From the NCBI RefSeq assembly GCF_018687635.1, contig NZ_CP061300.1:2067424-2131423 (forward strand): a stretch of 64,000 nucleotides of DNA, in the 5' to 3' direction. Positions within the stretch are counted from its first letter, which is position 1. The number at the start of each line of letters is the position of its first letter. Source of the stretch: Polynucleobacter sp. MWH-Braz-FAM2G (GTDB taxonomy: Bacteria > Pseudomonadota > Gammaproteobacteria > Burkholderiales > Burkholderiaceae). The notes under the pieces were generated by a model. It was given only the letters and a program-made list of their open reading frames with translations. It searched no databases and had not been told where the DNA came from. A program made the position numbers and the translations under genes. Below are positions 49,190 to 59,533 of this stretch, in pieces.

Positions 49190-50703
49190 GCCACCTCACT
49201 TGCTGAACGCAAATGCCAATCGCAGGCTTGTTGATATTGATGTGCCACTTGCAATAGGCGCGCCTCTGAAAAATAATTACCTATTAATTGCATACCGATA
49301 GGTAGATTATTTGCATTAAACCCACATGGCACGCTCATTGCTGGCAAACCTGCTAAGTTCGTTGAAAGTGTATAAATATCCTCTAAATACATTTGCACTG
49401 GATCTTTCGATTTCTCGCCTAATCGCCAAGCAACATCTGGGGCTACTGGTCCTAGAATCACATCACATTGATTAAATACAGCCTGAAAATCTGCTGCAAT
49501 AATCCGACGAATCTTTTGTGCTTGAAGATAATATGCATCGTAGTAACCATGACAAAGAACATAGGTTCCAATCATGATGCGACGTCGTACCTCAGCACCA
49601 AAACCTTCAGTGCGCGACTTCTGATACATATCACCAAGATCTTTGTACTCACTAGCTCGATGACCATAACGCACGCCATCAAAACGACTCAAATTACTAG
49701 ATGCTTCTGCTGGAGCTAAAACGTAATAAACCGGAATGGAGAGTTTAGTTTTTGGCAAACTCACCTCAACCAAGGTTGCGCCCAAGTTTTCTAAAAGCTT
49801 AGACGCCTCATTAACCGATTTAGCAACGTCATTTGCCAAGCCTTCAGCAAAGAATTCTTTTGGCAAGCCAATACGCAAACCCTCTAATGGCTTACCTGCA
49901 TTTGCATTACCTTCTTGCCAAGCCTGATTTAAATAACGGCCATAGTCTTCACCAGAATCAGCAAGAGATGTAGAGTCGCGCGGATCGTGTGTTGACATGG
50001 CAGAAAGTAGCAATGCGCAATCTTCAGCCGTTTTACCCATAGGGCCTGCCTGATCTAAGGATGAAGCGTAAGCAATCATGCCGTAACGCGATACACGCCC
50101 ATAAGTTGGCTTAATACCAGTTAGCCCACAAAAGGCTGCTGGTTGGCGTATGGAGCCGCCAGTATCAGTACCTGTAGCAATAGGAGCCAAGCCTGCTGCA
50201 ACTGCTGCCGCAGATCCGCCAGAAGAGCCACCCGCCACATGGGAAGCATTCCAAGGATTTAGAACAGGGCCATAAGCTGAGTTTTCATTGGACGAGCCCA
50301 TGGCGAACTCATCCATATTGGTTTTTCCTAAACAAACCATGCCAGCAGCATTAGGATTGCTTTCATCTGGAATGCCCAAGTTCGCAACTACGGTGGCATC
50401 AAAAGGACTTTGATATCCAGCCAGAATCTTGGAGGCTGCGGTCGACCTCCAGCCACGCGTTACAAAGACATCTTTATGAGCAACCGGAATCCCAGTCAAT
50501 TTGCCTGATTTACCGGATGCAATGAGTGAATCTGCCTTATTTGCTTGCTCTAGGCTTAAGTGAGCATTCACATCAAGATATGCATTCCATTGCTTTCCAG
50601 CTTCAATGCGATCTAAAAAGTACTGGGTCAACTCCGTACTGGAGACCTCTTTTTCGGCCAATGCTTTTGCCATTAAGGCAATTGAAGTGTTATGCCAGCT
50701 CAT
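49186..50703 (-). CDS. gatA: Asp-tRNA(Asn)/Glu-tRNA(Gln) amidotransferase subunit A
   Basis: Glutaminase subunit of GatCAB; releases ammonia from glutamine for transfer to the tRNA-bound acyl group. The amidase signature has [14 protein letters not shown] (catalytic Lys), then [23 protein letters not shown] with the Ser-cisSer, and the nucleophile Ser in [15 protein letters not shown]. The 505 residues are normal. It overlaps gatC upstream and gatB downstream by 4 nt each. Confidence 0.97.
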   Translation of the reverse strand: MSWHNTSIALMAKALAEKEVSSTELTQYFLDRIEAGKQWNAYLDVNAHLSLEQANKADSLIASGKSGKLTGIPVAHKDVFVTRGWRSTAASKILAGYQSPFDATVVANLGIPDESNPNAAGMVCLGKTNMDEFAMGSSNENSAYGPVLNPWNASHVAGGSSGGSAAAVAAGLAPIATGTDTGGSIRQPAAFCGLTGIKPTYGRVSRYGMIAYASSLDQAGPMGKTAEDCALLLSAMSTHDPRDSTSLADSGEDYGRYLNQAWQEGNANAGKPLEGLRIGLPKEFFAEGLANDVAKSVNEASKLLENLGATLVEVSLPKTKLSIPVYYVLAPAEASSNLSRFDGVRYGHRASEYKDLGDMYQKSRTEGFGAEVRRRIMIGTYVLCHGYYDAYYLQAQKIRRIIAADFQAVFNQCDVILGPVAPDVAWRLGEKSKDPVQMYLEDIYTLSTNLAGLPAMSVPCGFNANNLPIGMQLIGNYFSEARLLQVAHQYQQACDWHLRSASEVA

Positions 50704-50993
50704 TCAATCACCCTTGGAACTAAGAAATAGCCATCATGTTGGGCGGGGGCTGATTGCATGTTTTCGGCACGATGATCAGACTCCGTAACCTGATCAACAC
50801 GCATTGGCTGAGCCAAATCACGCAAAAAGAGGATCGGATGAGCCAAAGGCTCGAGACCAGTTGTATCAACAGCCTGCATTTCTTCCACCAGGGAAAAAAT
50901 CGCCTGCAATTGAGGCAAAACTGCCTCTGCTTCCGCCTGATTTAACTCAAGCCTAGATAGGTGCGCAATGCGCTGGACATCATCAAGTTTCAT
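50700..50993 (-). CDS. gatC: Asp-tRNA(Asn)/Glu-tRNA(Gln) amidotransferase subunit C
   Basis: Small scaffold subunit of GatCAB that wraps between GatA and GatB. The 97 residues start [22 protein letters not shown] and contain [25 protein letters not shown], typical of GatC. It heads the gatCAB operon and is divergent from mreB, with 61 nt between starts. The presence of GatCAB suggests that this organism lacks GlnRS or AsnRS or both, but which cannot be tested here. Confidence 0.95.
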   Translation of the reverse strand: MKLDDVQRIAHLSRLELNQAEAEAVLPQLQAIFSLVEEMQAVDTTGLEPLAHPILFLRDLAQPMRVDQVTESDHRAENMQSAPAQHDGYFLVPRVIE

Positions 50994-51030
50994 GGGGCGC
51001 TAGAGTATCATTCCTATATATTTTCATTAA

Positions 51031-52098
<1,068 letters not shown>

Positions 52099-52122
52099 GC
52101 GACATACACGTCGAACAGGGAA

Positions 52123-53058
52123 TTGCAACATAGCGCTCCACCACTTTTCAGACAGGGCATTCCGGCCTTACTTAAACTGATTGTCTGTCTGTCGATCAGC
52201 ATCGCTCTGATGCTGATCGATTTTCGTTTCAAAGCACTTGATCCCATTCGCAATAATGTGAACTGGGTTTTACGTCCACTTGAATACATCATGATGGCCC
52301 CAAGAAATGCCTTTGAAGCAACGTCTGAATATTTCACGACACGCGCAACGCTTGACCAAGAGAATCAAGTAATGAAAGTGCGCCAAGCTGAACTTTCATT
52401 ACTAGCAAATCAATCCGAGTTTTTGATGGTTGAAAACCAAAATTTGCGCGAATTGATGGCATTGCAAAAACAGGTTCCATTCAAAACATTGCCCGTTGAA
52501 ATTCTGTTTAATCCACCAAATGCTATCTCTCAACGTATTGTGATCAATCGCGGGAGCAACGATGGCTTAAAGCTTGGCAATCCAATTGCCAATGATTCTG
52601 GAATATTAGGCCAGGTAGTACGCCTTTATGAACGTTCTGCAGAGGTTTCCCTGCTTGAGGATCGTGATTTCACAGTACCCGTCCAAGTAGCGCGCAACGG
52701 TCTTCGTGCCGCCGTATTTGGTGCTGGGCGTGGCAACCCGCTAGAACTACGCTATCTGCCGGTAGCTAGCGATCTCGAGGTTGGGGATATTTTGCTTACT
52801 TCAGGGATTGATGGCATTTATCCCCCAGGATTCGCCGTGGCTGTCATTAGCAAAATTGAGCGAAACGTTGATAAAAATTCCTCTAATGTATTTTGCGTTC
52901 CAGTGGCTGCAGTAAATCGCTATCGCCAAGCGCTTGCGCTTTTATACGATCCACAGTTTGATGCTAAAGCCCCAACTGTGAACAATAAATCTGCTACTGG
53001 TGCACCCTTAACCAATACACCCGGTCGCCGGCAAACTCGTGCGCGAGGTATGCAATGA
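52123..53058 (+). CDS. mreC: Rod-shape protein MreC
   Basis: Bitopic inner-membrane protein that links MreB to the periplasmic elongation machinery. The 311 residues have one transmembrane helix (about 15-33), a coiled coil (about 70-110, VRQAELSLLANQSEFLMVEN), and the MreC beta-domains (RIVINRGSNDGLKLGNPI and GNPLELRYLPVASDLEVGD). The C-terminal ~30 residues look disordered. The start is TTG 52123 with AGGG unusually close; no better start precedes the transmembrane segment. It overlaps mreD by 4 nt. Confidence 0.94.
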   Translation: MQHSAPPLFRQGIPALLKLIVCLSISIALMLIDFRFKALDPIRNNVNWVLRPLEYIMMAPRNAFEATSEYFTTRATLDQENQVMKVRQAELSLLANQSEFLMVENQNLRELMALQKQVPFKTLPVEILFNPPNAISQRIVINRGSNDGLKLGNPIANDSGILGQVVRLYERSAEVSLLEDRDFTVPVQVARNGLRAAVFGAGRGNPLELRYLPVASDLEVGDILLTSGIDGIYPPGFAVAVISKIERNVDKNSSNVFCVPVAAVNRYRQALALLYDPQFDAKAPTVNNKSATGAPLTNTPGRRQTRARGMQ

Positions 53059-53579
53059 TTGATTTTCAAAGCGGCTACATTCTTCGCCCGGTCAATCCCG
53101 CATTCATTTACTTCAGCTTATTTTGCGCGCTGCTGTTAAACCTCTTGCCGATTGGAAATTATGGCTGGGTACCTGATTGGCTAATTCTTTGCATTGTGTT
53201 TTGGAATATTCATCAGCATCGGTATGTCAATGTAATTACCGCATTCATTCTTGGCTTAATGATGGATGTTCACAACTCAGATCTATTGGGTCTGCACGCT
53301 TTTAGTTATTCACTGGTTGCATACATTGCAATTTCTTGGCACAGGCGAATTGTTGCGCTCACTGTTTTCTCGCAAGCTTTACACCTACTTCCAATCTTTT
53401 TATTGGTATCACTGTTCCCTGTATTGGCGCATTGGTTACTGAGCGGCGATTTCTATTGGTGGGCTCTCACTGGCATTATTCAAGCACTCATTGAGGCAAT
53501 GCTCTGGCCATTAGCTACTCGCATACTGCTAGCACCGCAACGTCGTCCTATAGATGTTGATCACAATCGACCTCTTTAA
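53055..53579 (+). CDS. mreD: Rod-shape protein MreD
   Basis: Small polytopic membrane protein of the elongasome. The 174 residues contain about five hydrophobic helices. Family pieces include WVPDWLILCIVFWNIH and AFILGLMMDVHNSDLLGLHAFSY-type text (here GLMMDVHNSDLLGLHAFSYS), and WPLATRILL near the end. It overlaps mreC by 4 nt and precedes mrdA by 8 nt. Confidence 0.93.
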   Translation: MIDFQSGYILRPVNPAFIYFSLFCALLLNLLPIGNYGWVPDWLILCIVFWNIHQHRYVNVITAFILGLMMDVHNSDLLGLHAFSYSLVAYIAISWHRRIVALTVFSQALHLLPIFLLVSLFPVLAHWLLSGDFYWWALTGIIQALIEAMLWPLATRILLAPQRRPIDVDHNRPL

Positions 53580-53587
53580 GAAGTAGC

Positions 53588-55495
53588 ATGGTTTCTTTTA
53601 AAAAACCTGATCTCGACTCCTTTCAAGAGCGCATCCATATTGCGACTCTTTTTGTAACCTTCTGCTTCTTGCTTTTGATTACTCGCTTGGTTTGGTTGCA
53701 ACTAGTTAGTCATAGCAAATATTCTCTTCTAGCAGAAAGTAATCGCATTGCTCTGGTTCCAGCTCCCGCCAATCGCGGTCTTTTAATTGATAGAAATGGA
53801 ATCGTTATTGGACGAAATTATTCGGCTCTTACTCTTGACGTCAATGCTGAAGAGGTAAAAGGGAATATCGATCAGCTCATCAATGATCTTTCCGAAATTA
53901 TCGATATCTCTCCTCGAGACCGCCGTAATTTCAAGAGATCTCTAGAAGATTCTCGAAATATGGGCACTTTTCCGCTCCGCTCCATGCTTAATGAGACGGA
54001 AACTGCTCGTTTTATGGCAAATCGCTTCCGATTTCCTGGGGTAGAGATACGCGCTAGAAGCTTTAGGGAGTATCCATATAACGAATTGGCCTCCCATTTA
54101 ATTGGCTATATTGGCCGAGTTTCTCAGCGCGATAAAGAGCGCATGCTCTCTGAAATTGAGGGCGCCAAATCTGATGACCCAGATGCTTTACAGGCTTCTT
54201 TTTTGCCAGGCATTCAATATGTTGGGAAGATTGGTCTGGAACAAAGTTATGAGAATGTTTTGCGTGGCGTACCAGGATACGATCAAGTAGAAATTACTGC
54301 AGGCGGCAAACCCGTGCGTACACTTTCTAGCTCGCCCTCTACTCCAGGAAAAAACATTGTTCTCTCAGTTGATATCAAGTTGCAATATTTAGTTGAGCAG
54401 CTATATGGAAATTTTCGTGGCGCATTTGTAGCAATTGAACCCGAGACTGGTGATGTACTGGCGTTTGTTTCTAAGCCCAACTTTAATCCCAATGATTTTG
54501 TTGAGGGCATTGATTCGGTTACTTGGAAAGAACTTAATGACTCACCACAGAAACCCCTATACAACCGCCCACTCAAAGGCATCTATCCACCAGGCTCAAC
54601 TTATAAACCTTTCATGGCGCTAGCCGCCTTAGAAAATAAAAAGCGCACTCCTTCACAAACAATTTCTGATCCTGGTTATTTTGACTTCGGCAACCATACA
54701 TTTCGCGACGATAAAAAAGGTGGTCATGGCATCGTAGATATGCAAAAGTCCATTATTGAATCTTGTGACACTTATTACTACATGCTGGCACGCGATATGG
54801 GCGTCAACATGATGCATGACTTTATGAAACCGCTTGGCTTTGGTCAAATAACTGGTATAGATTTACAAGGTGAAGCAAAAGGCGTTCTGCCCTCTACCGA
54901 GTGGAAGAAAAATACCTTCAAGAAACCTGAGCAACAAAAATGGTACGAAGGTGAAACTATTTCTTTGGGTATTGGTCAAGGCTATAACGCTTTCACAATT
55001 TTGCAACTAGCCCATGCAATGGCAAACGTCGCAAATAATGGCGTCGTGATGAAGCCCCATTTAGTAAAAGCAATTGAAGATCCTTTTACCCGCAATAGAG
55101 TTCTAACTACACCCAAAGAAAGTTATCGAATTGATCTTAATGCGGACAATATTGAAGTAATCAAGAAGGCAATGATTGAAGTAAATAATTCTGGTACATC
55201 AGCCGCAGCATTTAAAGGCACTGGTTATCAAGTCGGCGGAAAAACTGGAACCGCACAAGTTTTCAGTTTGAACTCTAAAGATTACAAGCATGGAGCTACT
55301 GCAGAGTTTTTGCGTGACCATGCTTTATATATTGCTTTCGCACCAGCGGAGAAGCCAACTATTGTGATTGCAATGGTTGTTGAGAATGCTGGCTTCGGTG
55401 CGCAGTATGCCGCTCCAATCGCCCGTAAAGCATTGGACTTTTATATTGAGGGCAAATGGCCTAAGGAGATTCCTGAGTGGAAAAGAGCCCCTTAA
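53588..55495 (+). CDS. mrdA: Penicillin-binding protein 2 (elongation transpeptidase)
   Basis: Cross-links sidewall peptidoglycan with RodA. The 635 residues have a short cytoplasmic tail and one membrane helix (about 17-40), a pedestal domain with APANRGLLIDRNGIVIGRN, and a transpeptidase domain. The SxxK motif is in PPGSTYKPFMALAAL near residue 340. SxN is in ESCDTYYYMLA as SCD, and KTG is in VGGKTGTAQVFS near residue 550. The last 19 nt overlap the rodA start, so the pair is coupled. Confidence 0.96.
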   Translation: MVSFKKPDLDSFQERIHIATLFVTFCFLLLITRLVWLQLVSHSKYSLLAESNRIALVPAPANRGLLIDRNGIVIGRNYSALTLDVNAEEVKGNIDQLINDLSEIIDISPRDRRNFKRSLEDSRNMGTFPLRSMLNETETARFMANRFRFPGVEIRARSFREYPYNELASHLIGYIGRVSQRDKERMLSEIEGAKSDDPDALQASFLPGIQYVGKIGLEQSYENVLRGVPGYDQVEITAGGKPVRTLSSSPSTPGKNIVLSVDIKLQYLVEQLYGNFRGAFVAIEPETGDVLAFVSKPNFNPNDFVEGIDSVTWKELNDSPQKPLYNRPLKGIYPPGSTYKPFMALAALENKKRTPSQTISDPGYFDFGNHTFRDDKKGGHGIVDMQKSIIESCDTYYYMLARDMGVNMMHDFMKPLGFGQITGIDLQGEAKGVLPSTEWKKNTFKKPEQQKWYEGETISLGIGQGYNAFTILQLAHAMANVANNGVVMKPHLVKAIEDPFTRNRVLTTPKESYRIDLNADNIEVIKKAMIEVNNSGTSAAAFKGTGYQVGGKTGTAQVFSLNSKDYKHGATAEFLRDHALYIAFAPAEKPTIVIAMVVENAGFGAQYAAPIARKALDFYIEGKWPKEIPEWKRAP

Positions 55496-56628
55496 AAAAG
55501 ATAAAAGGTTTTTTCTTCGGCATCTTTGCTGGTCTAGACAGGACGCTAGGCCTTATTCTGCTTGGCTTAGCGGCTGTTGGCTTTTTGACATTTTTATCTG
55601 CAAGTCAAAATACACCCGTACAAATTGCAGATGAATTACGAAATCTCGCACTGTCATTTGTCGTGATGTGGATAGTGTCTCGCATACCGCCAAAGTGGTT
55701 AGAGATGGGGGCGGTATGGATATACGGAATAGGTGTCGCCCTACTAATTGCAGTTGCTGCGTTTGGCTTAATAAAAAAAGGTGCGCGTCGCTGGCTTAAT
55801 ATTGGTGTTGTGATTCAGCCATCTGAAGTAATGAAGATCGCAATGCCACTAATGCTGGCTTGGTATTTTCAGAAACGTGAAGGCATACAAAAATCTTGGG
55901 ATTATGGAGTCGCGGCAATTATTTTAGCGATCCCTGTTTTTTTAATTGCGCGACAACCAGACCTTGGTACTGCACTTTTAGTTTCTGCTGCAGGTCTTTA
56001 CGTGATCATTTTGGCTGGCCTTCCTTGGAAATGGATTCTGCCGTTTGTTGGACTTGGCGCCGTTGGCATCATATTAATTATTATTTTCGGCGGCACTATT
56101 TGCGCACATGATGTCGTTTGGCCATTTGTTCATGACTATCAAAAACATCGTGTCTGCACCTTACTGGATCCAACTAGCGATCCATTAGGAAAAGGCTTCC
56201 ATACTATTCAATCAATGATTGCAATCGGATCGGGTGGATTTTTTGGCAAAGGCTGGTTCCAAGGAACGCAGGCCCACTTAGAATTTATTCCTGAAAAACA
56301 TACTGACTTTGTCTTTGCAGTTTTCTCAGAAGAATTTGGGCTACTAGGCAACCTAATATTGTTGGCTCTTTTCTTCGCTCTAATTAAGAGGGGGTTAGCA
56401 ATTTCAGCAAGCGCTCCAAACTTATTCACGCGACTTTTAGGCGCCTCAGTCACTTTAATCTTCTTTACCTATGCCTTTGTCAATATAGGCATGGTAAGTG
56501 GTGTATTGCCCGTTGTTGGAGTCCCCCTTCCTTTTATAAGTTATGGGGGCACTGCATTAGTTACGCTTGGTTTTGGCGCCGGAATATTAATGAGCATTCA
56601 TCGTCACCGCCGTTTGGTGCAAAGCTAA
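55477..56628 (+). CDS. rodA: Rod-shape peptidoglycan glycosyltransferase RodA
   Basis: SEDS-family polymerase that makes glycan strands with PBP2. The 383 residues have about ten membrane helices. KKGARRWLNIGVVIQPSEVMKIAMPL near residue 90 carries the Trp and Glu-rich SEDS motif, and the C-terminal GVPLPFISYGGTALVTLGFGAGILMSI is the family end signature. It overlaps mrdA by 19 nt and ends the operon 40 nt before a strong terminator. Confidence 0.96.
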   Translation: MEKSPLKKIKGFFFGIFAGLDRTLGLILLGLAAVGFLTFLSASQNTPVQIADELRNLALSFVVMWIVSRIPPKWLEMGAVWIYGIGVALLIAVAAFGLIKKGARRWLNIGVVIQPSEVMKIAMPLMLAWYFQKREGIQKSWDYGVAAIILAIPVFLIARQPDLGTALLVSAAGLYVIILAGLPWKWILPFVGLGAVGIILIIIFGGTICAHDVVWPFVHDYQKHRVCTLLDPTSDPLGKGFHTIQSMIAIGSGGFFGKGWFQGTQAHLEFIPEKHTDFVFAVFSEEFGLLGNLILLALFFALIKRGLAISASAPNLFTRLLGASVTLIFFTYAFVNIGMVSGVLPVVGVPLPFISYGGTALVTLGFGAGILMSIHRHRRLVQS

Positions 56629-56668
56629 TTAAAATAGCTTTGTAAGCTTCAGAATTCTTGAGGAAATA

Positions 56669-56694
56669 AAAAAGCCCGGCATGCCGGGCTTTTT
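56669..56694. terminator. Bidirectional terminator shared by the mre/rodA operon and the HU gene
   Basis: A perfect palindrome: AAAAAGCCCGGC then AT then GCCGGGCTTTTT. A GC-rich stem is flanked by A on the left and T on the right, so it has a U-tract in both directions. It lies 40 nt after rodA on the plus strand and 16 nt after the HU stop on the minus strand. Confidence 0.93.
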
Positions 56695-56710
56695 AACAAT
56701 TGAGGAAGAA

Positions 56711-56995
56711 TTACTTCTTACGCTTGTTAACTGAATCTTTAAATGCTTTACCAGCAGAGAACTTAACAGTTTTTGCTGCGGCGATTTTGAGTGGCTCGCC
56801 AGTTTTTGGATTGCGGCCCATACGTGCAGCACGCTTACCAGATGCAAAAGTACCAAAGCCGATCAGTTGTACTGAGTCACCTTTAGTAACAGCTTTGATG
56901 ATGTTTTCGATAGCTGAATTCAATGCAAATTCAGCCTTGGCTTTTGAGATCTCCGCGTCGTCAGCAATCGCTGCGATTAGTTCGGCTTTGTTCAA
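56711..56995 (-). CDS. hup: HU family DNA-binding protein
   Basis: Small nucleoid-associated protein that bends and packs DNA. The 94 residues from TTG 56995 start [20 protein letters not shown] and include [23 protein letters not shown], where the beta-arm with Arg-x-Gly-Arg-Asn-Pro-x-Thr-Gly lies, then the Lys-rich end. I chose TTG because AAGGAG lies 6 nt upstream and all HU proteins start with M-N-K/R-x-E-L. A frame start at 57031 would add 12 unrelated residues. It reads convergently with rodA onto the shared terminator. Confidence 0.95.
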   Translation of the reverse strand: MNKAELIAAIADDAEISKAKAEFALNSAIENIIKAVTKGDSVQLIGFGTFASGKRAARMGRNPKTGEPLKIAAAKTVKFSAGKAFKDSVNKRKK

Positions 56996-57108
56996 GTGAA
57001 GCTCCTTATAGATATTGATGTCAGCGCACATTACGCTTACATGATTTTAACCACAAAAAATTACAAAAATAAAGTTGCGTTACAGCAATTTTTTAAATCG
57101 ACTACAAA

Positions 57109-57474
57109 TTATTCATCCAAAACTGTTATATCAGAAACAAAATACTCGGTGTCACCAAAACAAGTTGTTGGCAAGCCAATGTGTTGCTCATACTTTAATG
57201 CCACTTTTTTACCTAAGTTAGCATTTATTTTTTGCGCCACAGCATCCTCGCGCACCGTAAAGAGGAATTTTTCTGACATCGTTCCTGGCATAGAAACCAT
57301 TGCTAACTCACCTTCCCAGGTTTTACATAAATAACCGCGATTAGAGAATTTCTGCACATAACCTGCCCGCTCCCCACTTCCATAGCTCCAATTGAGCATT
57401 ACCCAGGTATAGCCTGAAATCCCCAGGAAACCAATTAAAACAAGGCCTAACAGCCACTTTATAAAGCTATTCAT
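57109..57474 (-). CDS. Small membrane-anchored protein of unknown function
   Basis: A 121-residue protein with an N-terminal hydrophobic helix (residues about 5-25, LLGLVLIGFLGISGYTWVML). A soluble C-terminal part on the far side contains KTWEGELAMVSMPGT. The two cysteines (GYLCKTWEGE and PTTCFGD) could pair if periplasmic. I chose ATG 57474 because AAGGA lies 7 nt before it. No family is recognised with confidence. It stands alone between the HU gene (about 110 nt away) and the divergent LpxO-like gene, so context gives no function. Confidence 0.7.
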   Translation of the reverse strand: MNSFIKWLLGLVLIGFLGISGYTWVMLNWSYGSGERAGYVQKFSNRGYLCKTWEGELAMVSMPGTMSEKFLFTVREDAVAQKINANLGKKVALKYEQHIGLPTTCFGDTEYFVSDITVLDE

Positions 57475-57624
57475 AAGATCTTCCTTAAAATGTCTCCACA
57501 AAAACCCTAATTAGGTCTTAACAATTTATATATGCAGTATATGGGCTTCTAGTTGGAAGAAATAGTCTCTTTAGGTACGCCACACAAATTAAAATACTAG
57601 TAATACTTCTCCAAGATAGAACTT

Positions 57625-58527
57625 ATGCAAATACGTCACATCGTCTTTTTCATTTTTGTAGCATCGGCTATTTATGTTTATTTCAGAGGAAAAGTACGCT
57701 TTGGGGTTGTCAGATCTCTTACCGACTATCAAGTGCTTTTGGCGCCAGTTAATACTCTTTTATATTTATTTTCAAAAGTAAAAGCAGGTGCGTTTATCCC
57801 CGTAAACCAATTTCCTGAAATGCAACCTATCCAGGATAACTGGAAAATAATCCGTGAAGAAGCGATGTCCCTGCAAGAAACTGGCTCAATTGCAGCCGCA
57901 ACCGGATATAACGATATTGGTTTTAATTCCTTTTTTCGAACTGGCTGGAAACGTTTCCACCTTTGCTGGTACGGGAAAGAAGTTCCATCCGCTCAAGAAA
58001 AGTGCCCAAAAACTGTGGCGCTTCTTAAATCCATTCCATCTGTAAAAGCCGCTATGTTTGCCTCTCTGCCCCCTGGAGCTACCCTAGTAAGGCACCGCGA
58101 CCCTTACGCTGGCTCTTTGCGTTATCACATTGGCCTTGCAACGCCCAATGATCCTAAATGTTTTATTGATGTCGATGGGGAACGTTATTTTTGGAAAGAT
58201 GGCGAAGCTGTCATGTTTGATGAAACCTACATTCACTTTGCCGCTAATGAAACCGATCAGCAGAGAGTTATCTTATTTTGCGATGTTGAACGCCCAGTTC
58301 ATACAAAAGTGGTACAGCTCTTTAATCGCTGGTTTGGGCGCTATGTCATGAGTGCCGCCTCATCTCAAAACGTGGAAGGCGAAAAAGTTGGTTTTGTGAA
58401 TGTTTTGTTTACCTATTTTTACCAACTGCGTGCGCAAGCCAAGAAGTTAAAAGCAAAACATCGCTCGGTCTATTACATCGGCAAATGGGTGCTAATTTTA
58501 GGAATTTTGTGGGCCATTTTCTGGTAA
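57625..58527 (+). CDS. lpxO: Aspartyl/asparaginyl beta-hydroxylase domain protein, LpxO-like
   Basis: An Fe(II)/2-oxoglutarate dioxygenase resembling LpxO, which 2-hydroxylates a secondary acyl chain of lipid A. The 300 residues have an N-terminal membrane helix (1-20). The dioxygenase core is RHRDPYAGSLRYHIGL near residue 158 (His and Asp ligands) and the distal HFAANETDQQRVILFCDV (His plus 2-oxoglutarate Arg) near residue 212. A C-terminal membrane helix (about 284-299) is also present. Family members may hydroxylate other lipids, so lipid A is the best but not the only target. Three LpxL/M-type genes in the same window support it. Confidence 0.87.
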   Translation: MQIRHIVFFIFVASAIYVYFRGKVRFGVVRSLTDYQVLLAPVNTLLYLFSKVKAGAFIPVNQFPEMQPIQDNWKIIREEAMSLQETGSIAAATGYNDIGFNSFFRTGWKRFHLCWYGKEVPSAQEKCPKTVALLKSIPSVKAAMFASLPPGATLVRHRDPYAGSLRYHIGLATPNDPKCFIDVDGERYFWKDGEAVMFDETYIHFAANETDQQRVILFCDVERPVHTKVVQLFNRWFGRYVMSAASSQNVEGEKVGFVNVLFTYFYQLRAQAKKLKAKHRSVYYIGKWVLILGILWAIFW

Positions 58528-58535
58528 CCGAAAAC

Positions 58536-58838
58536 TTAATTTTGAGGCCCCAATAACTGAATGACCTGCTCTGGGGTAATAGAGCCCCATATTTCCACTC
58601 TTTTCTTGCGACTATTTTGACCAGAAATGAGTTGAATTTGCTTTTGAGGAACTTTTAACTGTTTTGAAAGCCAGGACAATAAAAGCTCATTAGCCTTATT
58701 TTCTAGGGCTGGGGCTTGTAATGAGATCTTTAAGCAACCGTCATGCAATCCAACTACCTTTGTTAGCTTGGCCCCTGGTTGGCAATGCAAATTTAAGGTG
58801 ATTCTGGTGGAAGTTTGTTTTAACCAAATAGGCATCAT
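58536..58838 (-). CDS. DUF167 (YggU-type) protein
   Basis: A 100-residue DUF167 protein: CQPGAKLTKVVGLHDGCLKISLQAPALENKAN followed by ELLLSWLSKQLKVPQKQIQLISGQNSRKK (split here as the family core). These are conserved, widespread small proteins of unknown function with no catalytic motif. I chose the first of two adjacent ATG codons (58838 and 58835). It is divergent from the carbonic anhydrase gene, 22 nt between starts, and ends 8 nt from the convergent LpxO-like gene. Confidence 0.86.
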   Translation of the reverse strand: MMPIWLKQTSTRITLNLHCQPGAKLTKVVGLHDGCLKISLQAPALENKANELLLSWLSKQLKVPQKQIQLISGQNSRKKRVEIWGSITPEQVIQLLGPQN

Positions 58839-58860
58839 CAAAGTACTTTAAACTGAAAGC

Positions 58861-59526
58861 ATGACAATGAAGAATTCTCAAGCTTTGGAACAACTATTTG
58901 CAAATAATCGTGCTTGGGCTGAAAGCATGGTCGCAGAGGACGCTGATTTCTTTAAACGCCTAGTTTCACAGCAAGCCCCAGAATATCTTTGGATTGGTTG
59001 CTCGGATAGTCGAGTACCAGCAAATGACATTGTGAATTTATTACCAGGTGAATTATTTGTTCATCGTAACGTTGCCAACGTAGTGGTTCACACCGATTTA
59101 AATTGCTTATCAGTCATTCAGTTTGCGATTGATTTGCTTAAAGTCAAACACATTTTGGTTGTGGGACATTATGGCTGCTCTGGCGTACATGCAGCACTTA
59201 CGGATAAACGTGTGGGCCTCGCGGATAACTGGTTGCGTCATGTCAAAGATGTGCATCAAAAACATGAGCGGTATTTAGGTGATGTATTGCCCACATCAAA
59301 ACGTCAAGATCGTTTATGCGAACTGAATGTCATCGAACAAGTTGTTAATGTTTGTGAAACAACAATCGTGCAAGATGCGTGGGCACGCGGGCAAGACCTG
59401 ACAATTCATGGATGGGCTTACCGCCTTGAAACAGGCCTAGTCAATGACTTAGGTATGTCAAGTAGCTCCATCGAAGAAATGACAGAGCGATACGCTAAGT
59501 CTATTAAGCGCTACGAATTAGCGTAA
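58861..59526 (+). CDS. can: Beta-class carbonic anhydrase
   Basis: Zinc enzyme interconverting CO2 and bicarbonate. The 221 residues show the zinc ligands C47 in WIGCSDSRVPANDI (with the D49-R51 dyad), H103 and C106 in VVGHYGCSGVHA. The pattern is that of Can/CynT-type beta anhydrases, and the protein is cytoplasmic (no signal peptide). It should supply bicarbonate for carboxylases. The next gene, an acyltransferase, starts 7 nt later, so they may be cotranscribed. Confidence 0.96.
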   Translation: MTMKNSQALEQLFANNRAWAESMVAEDADFFKRLVSQQAPEYLWIGCSDSRVPANDIVNLLPGELFVHRNVANVVVHTDLNCLSVIQFAIDLLKVKHILVVGHYGCSGVHAALTDKRVGLADNWLRHVKDVHQKHERYLGDVLPTSKRQDRLCELNVIEQVVNVCETTIVQDAWARGQDLTIHGWAYRLETGLVNDLGMSSSSIEEMTERYAKSIKRYELA

Positions 59527-59533
59527 AACTAAT

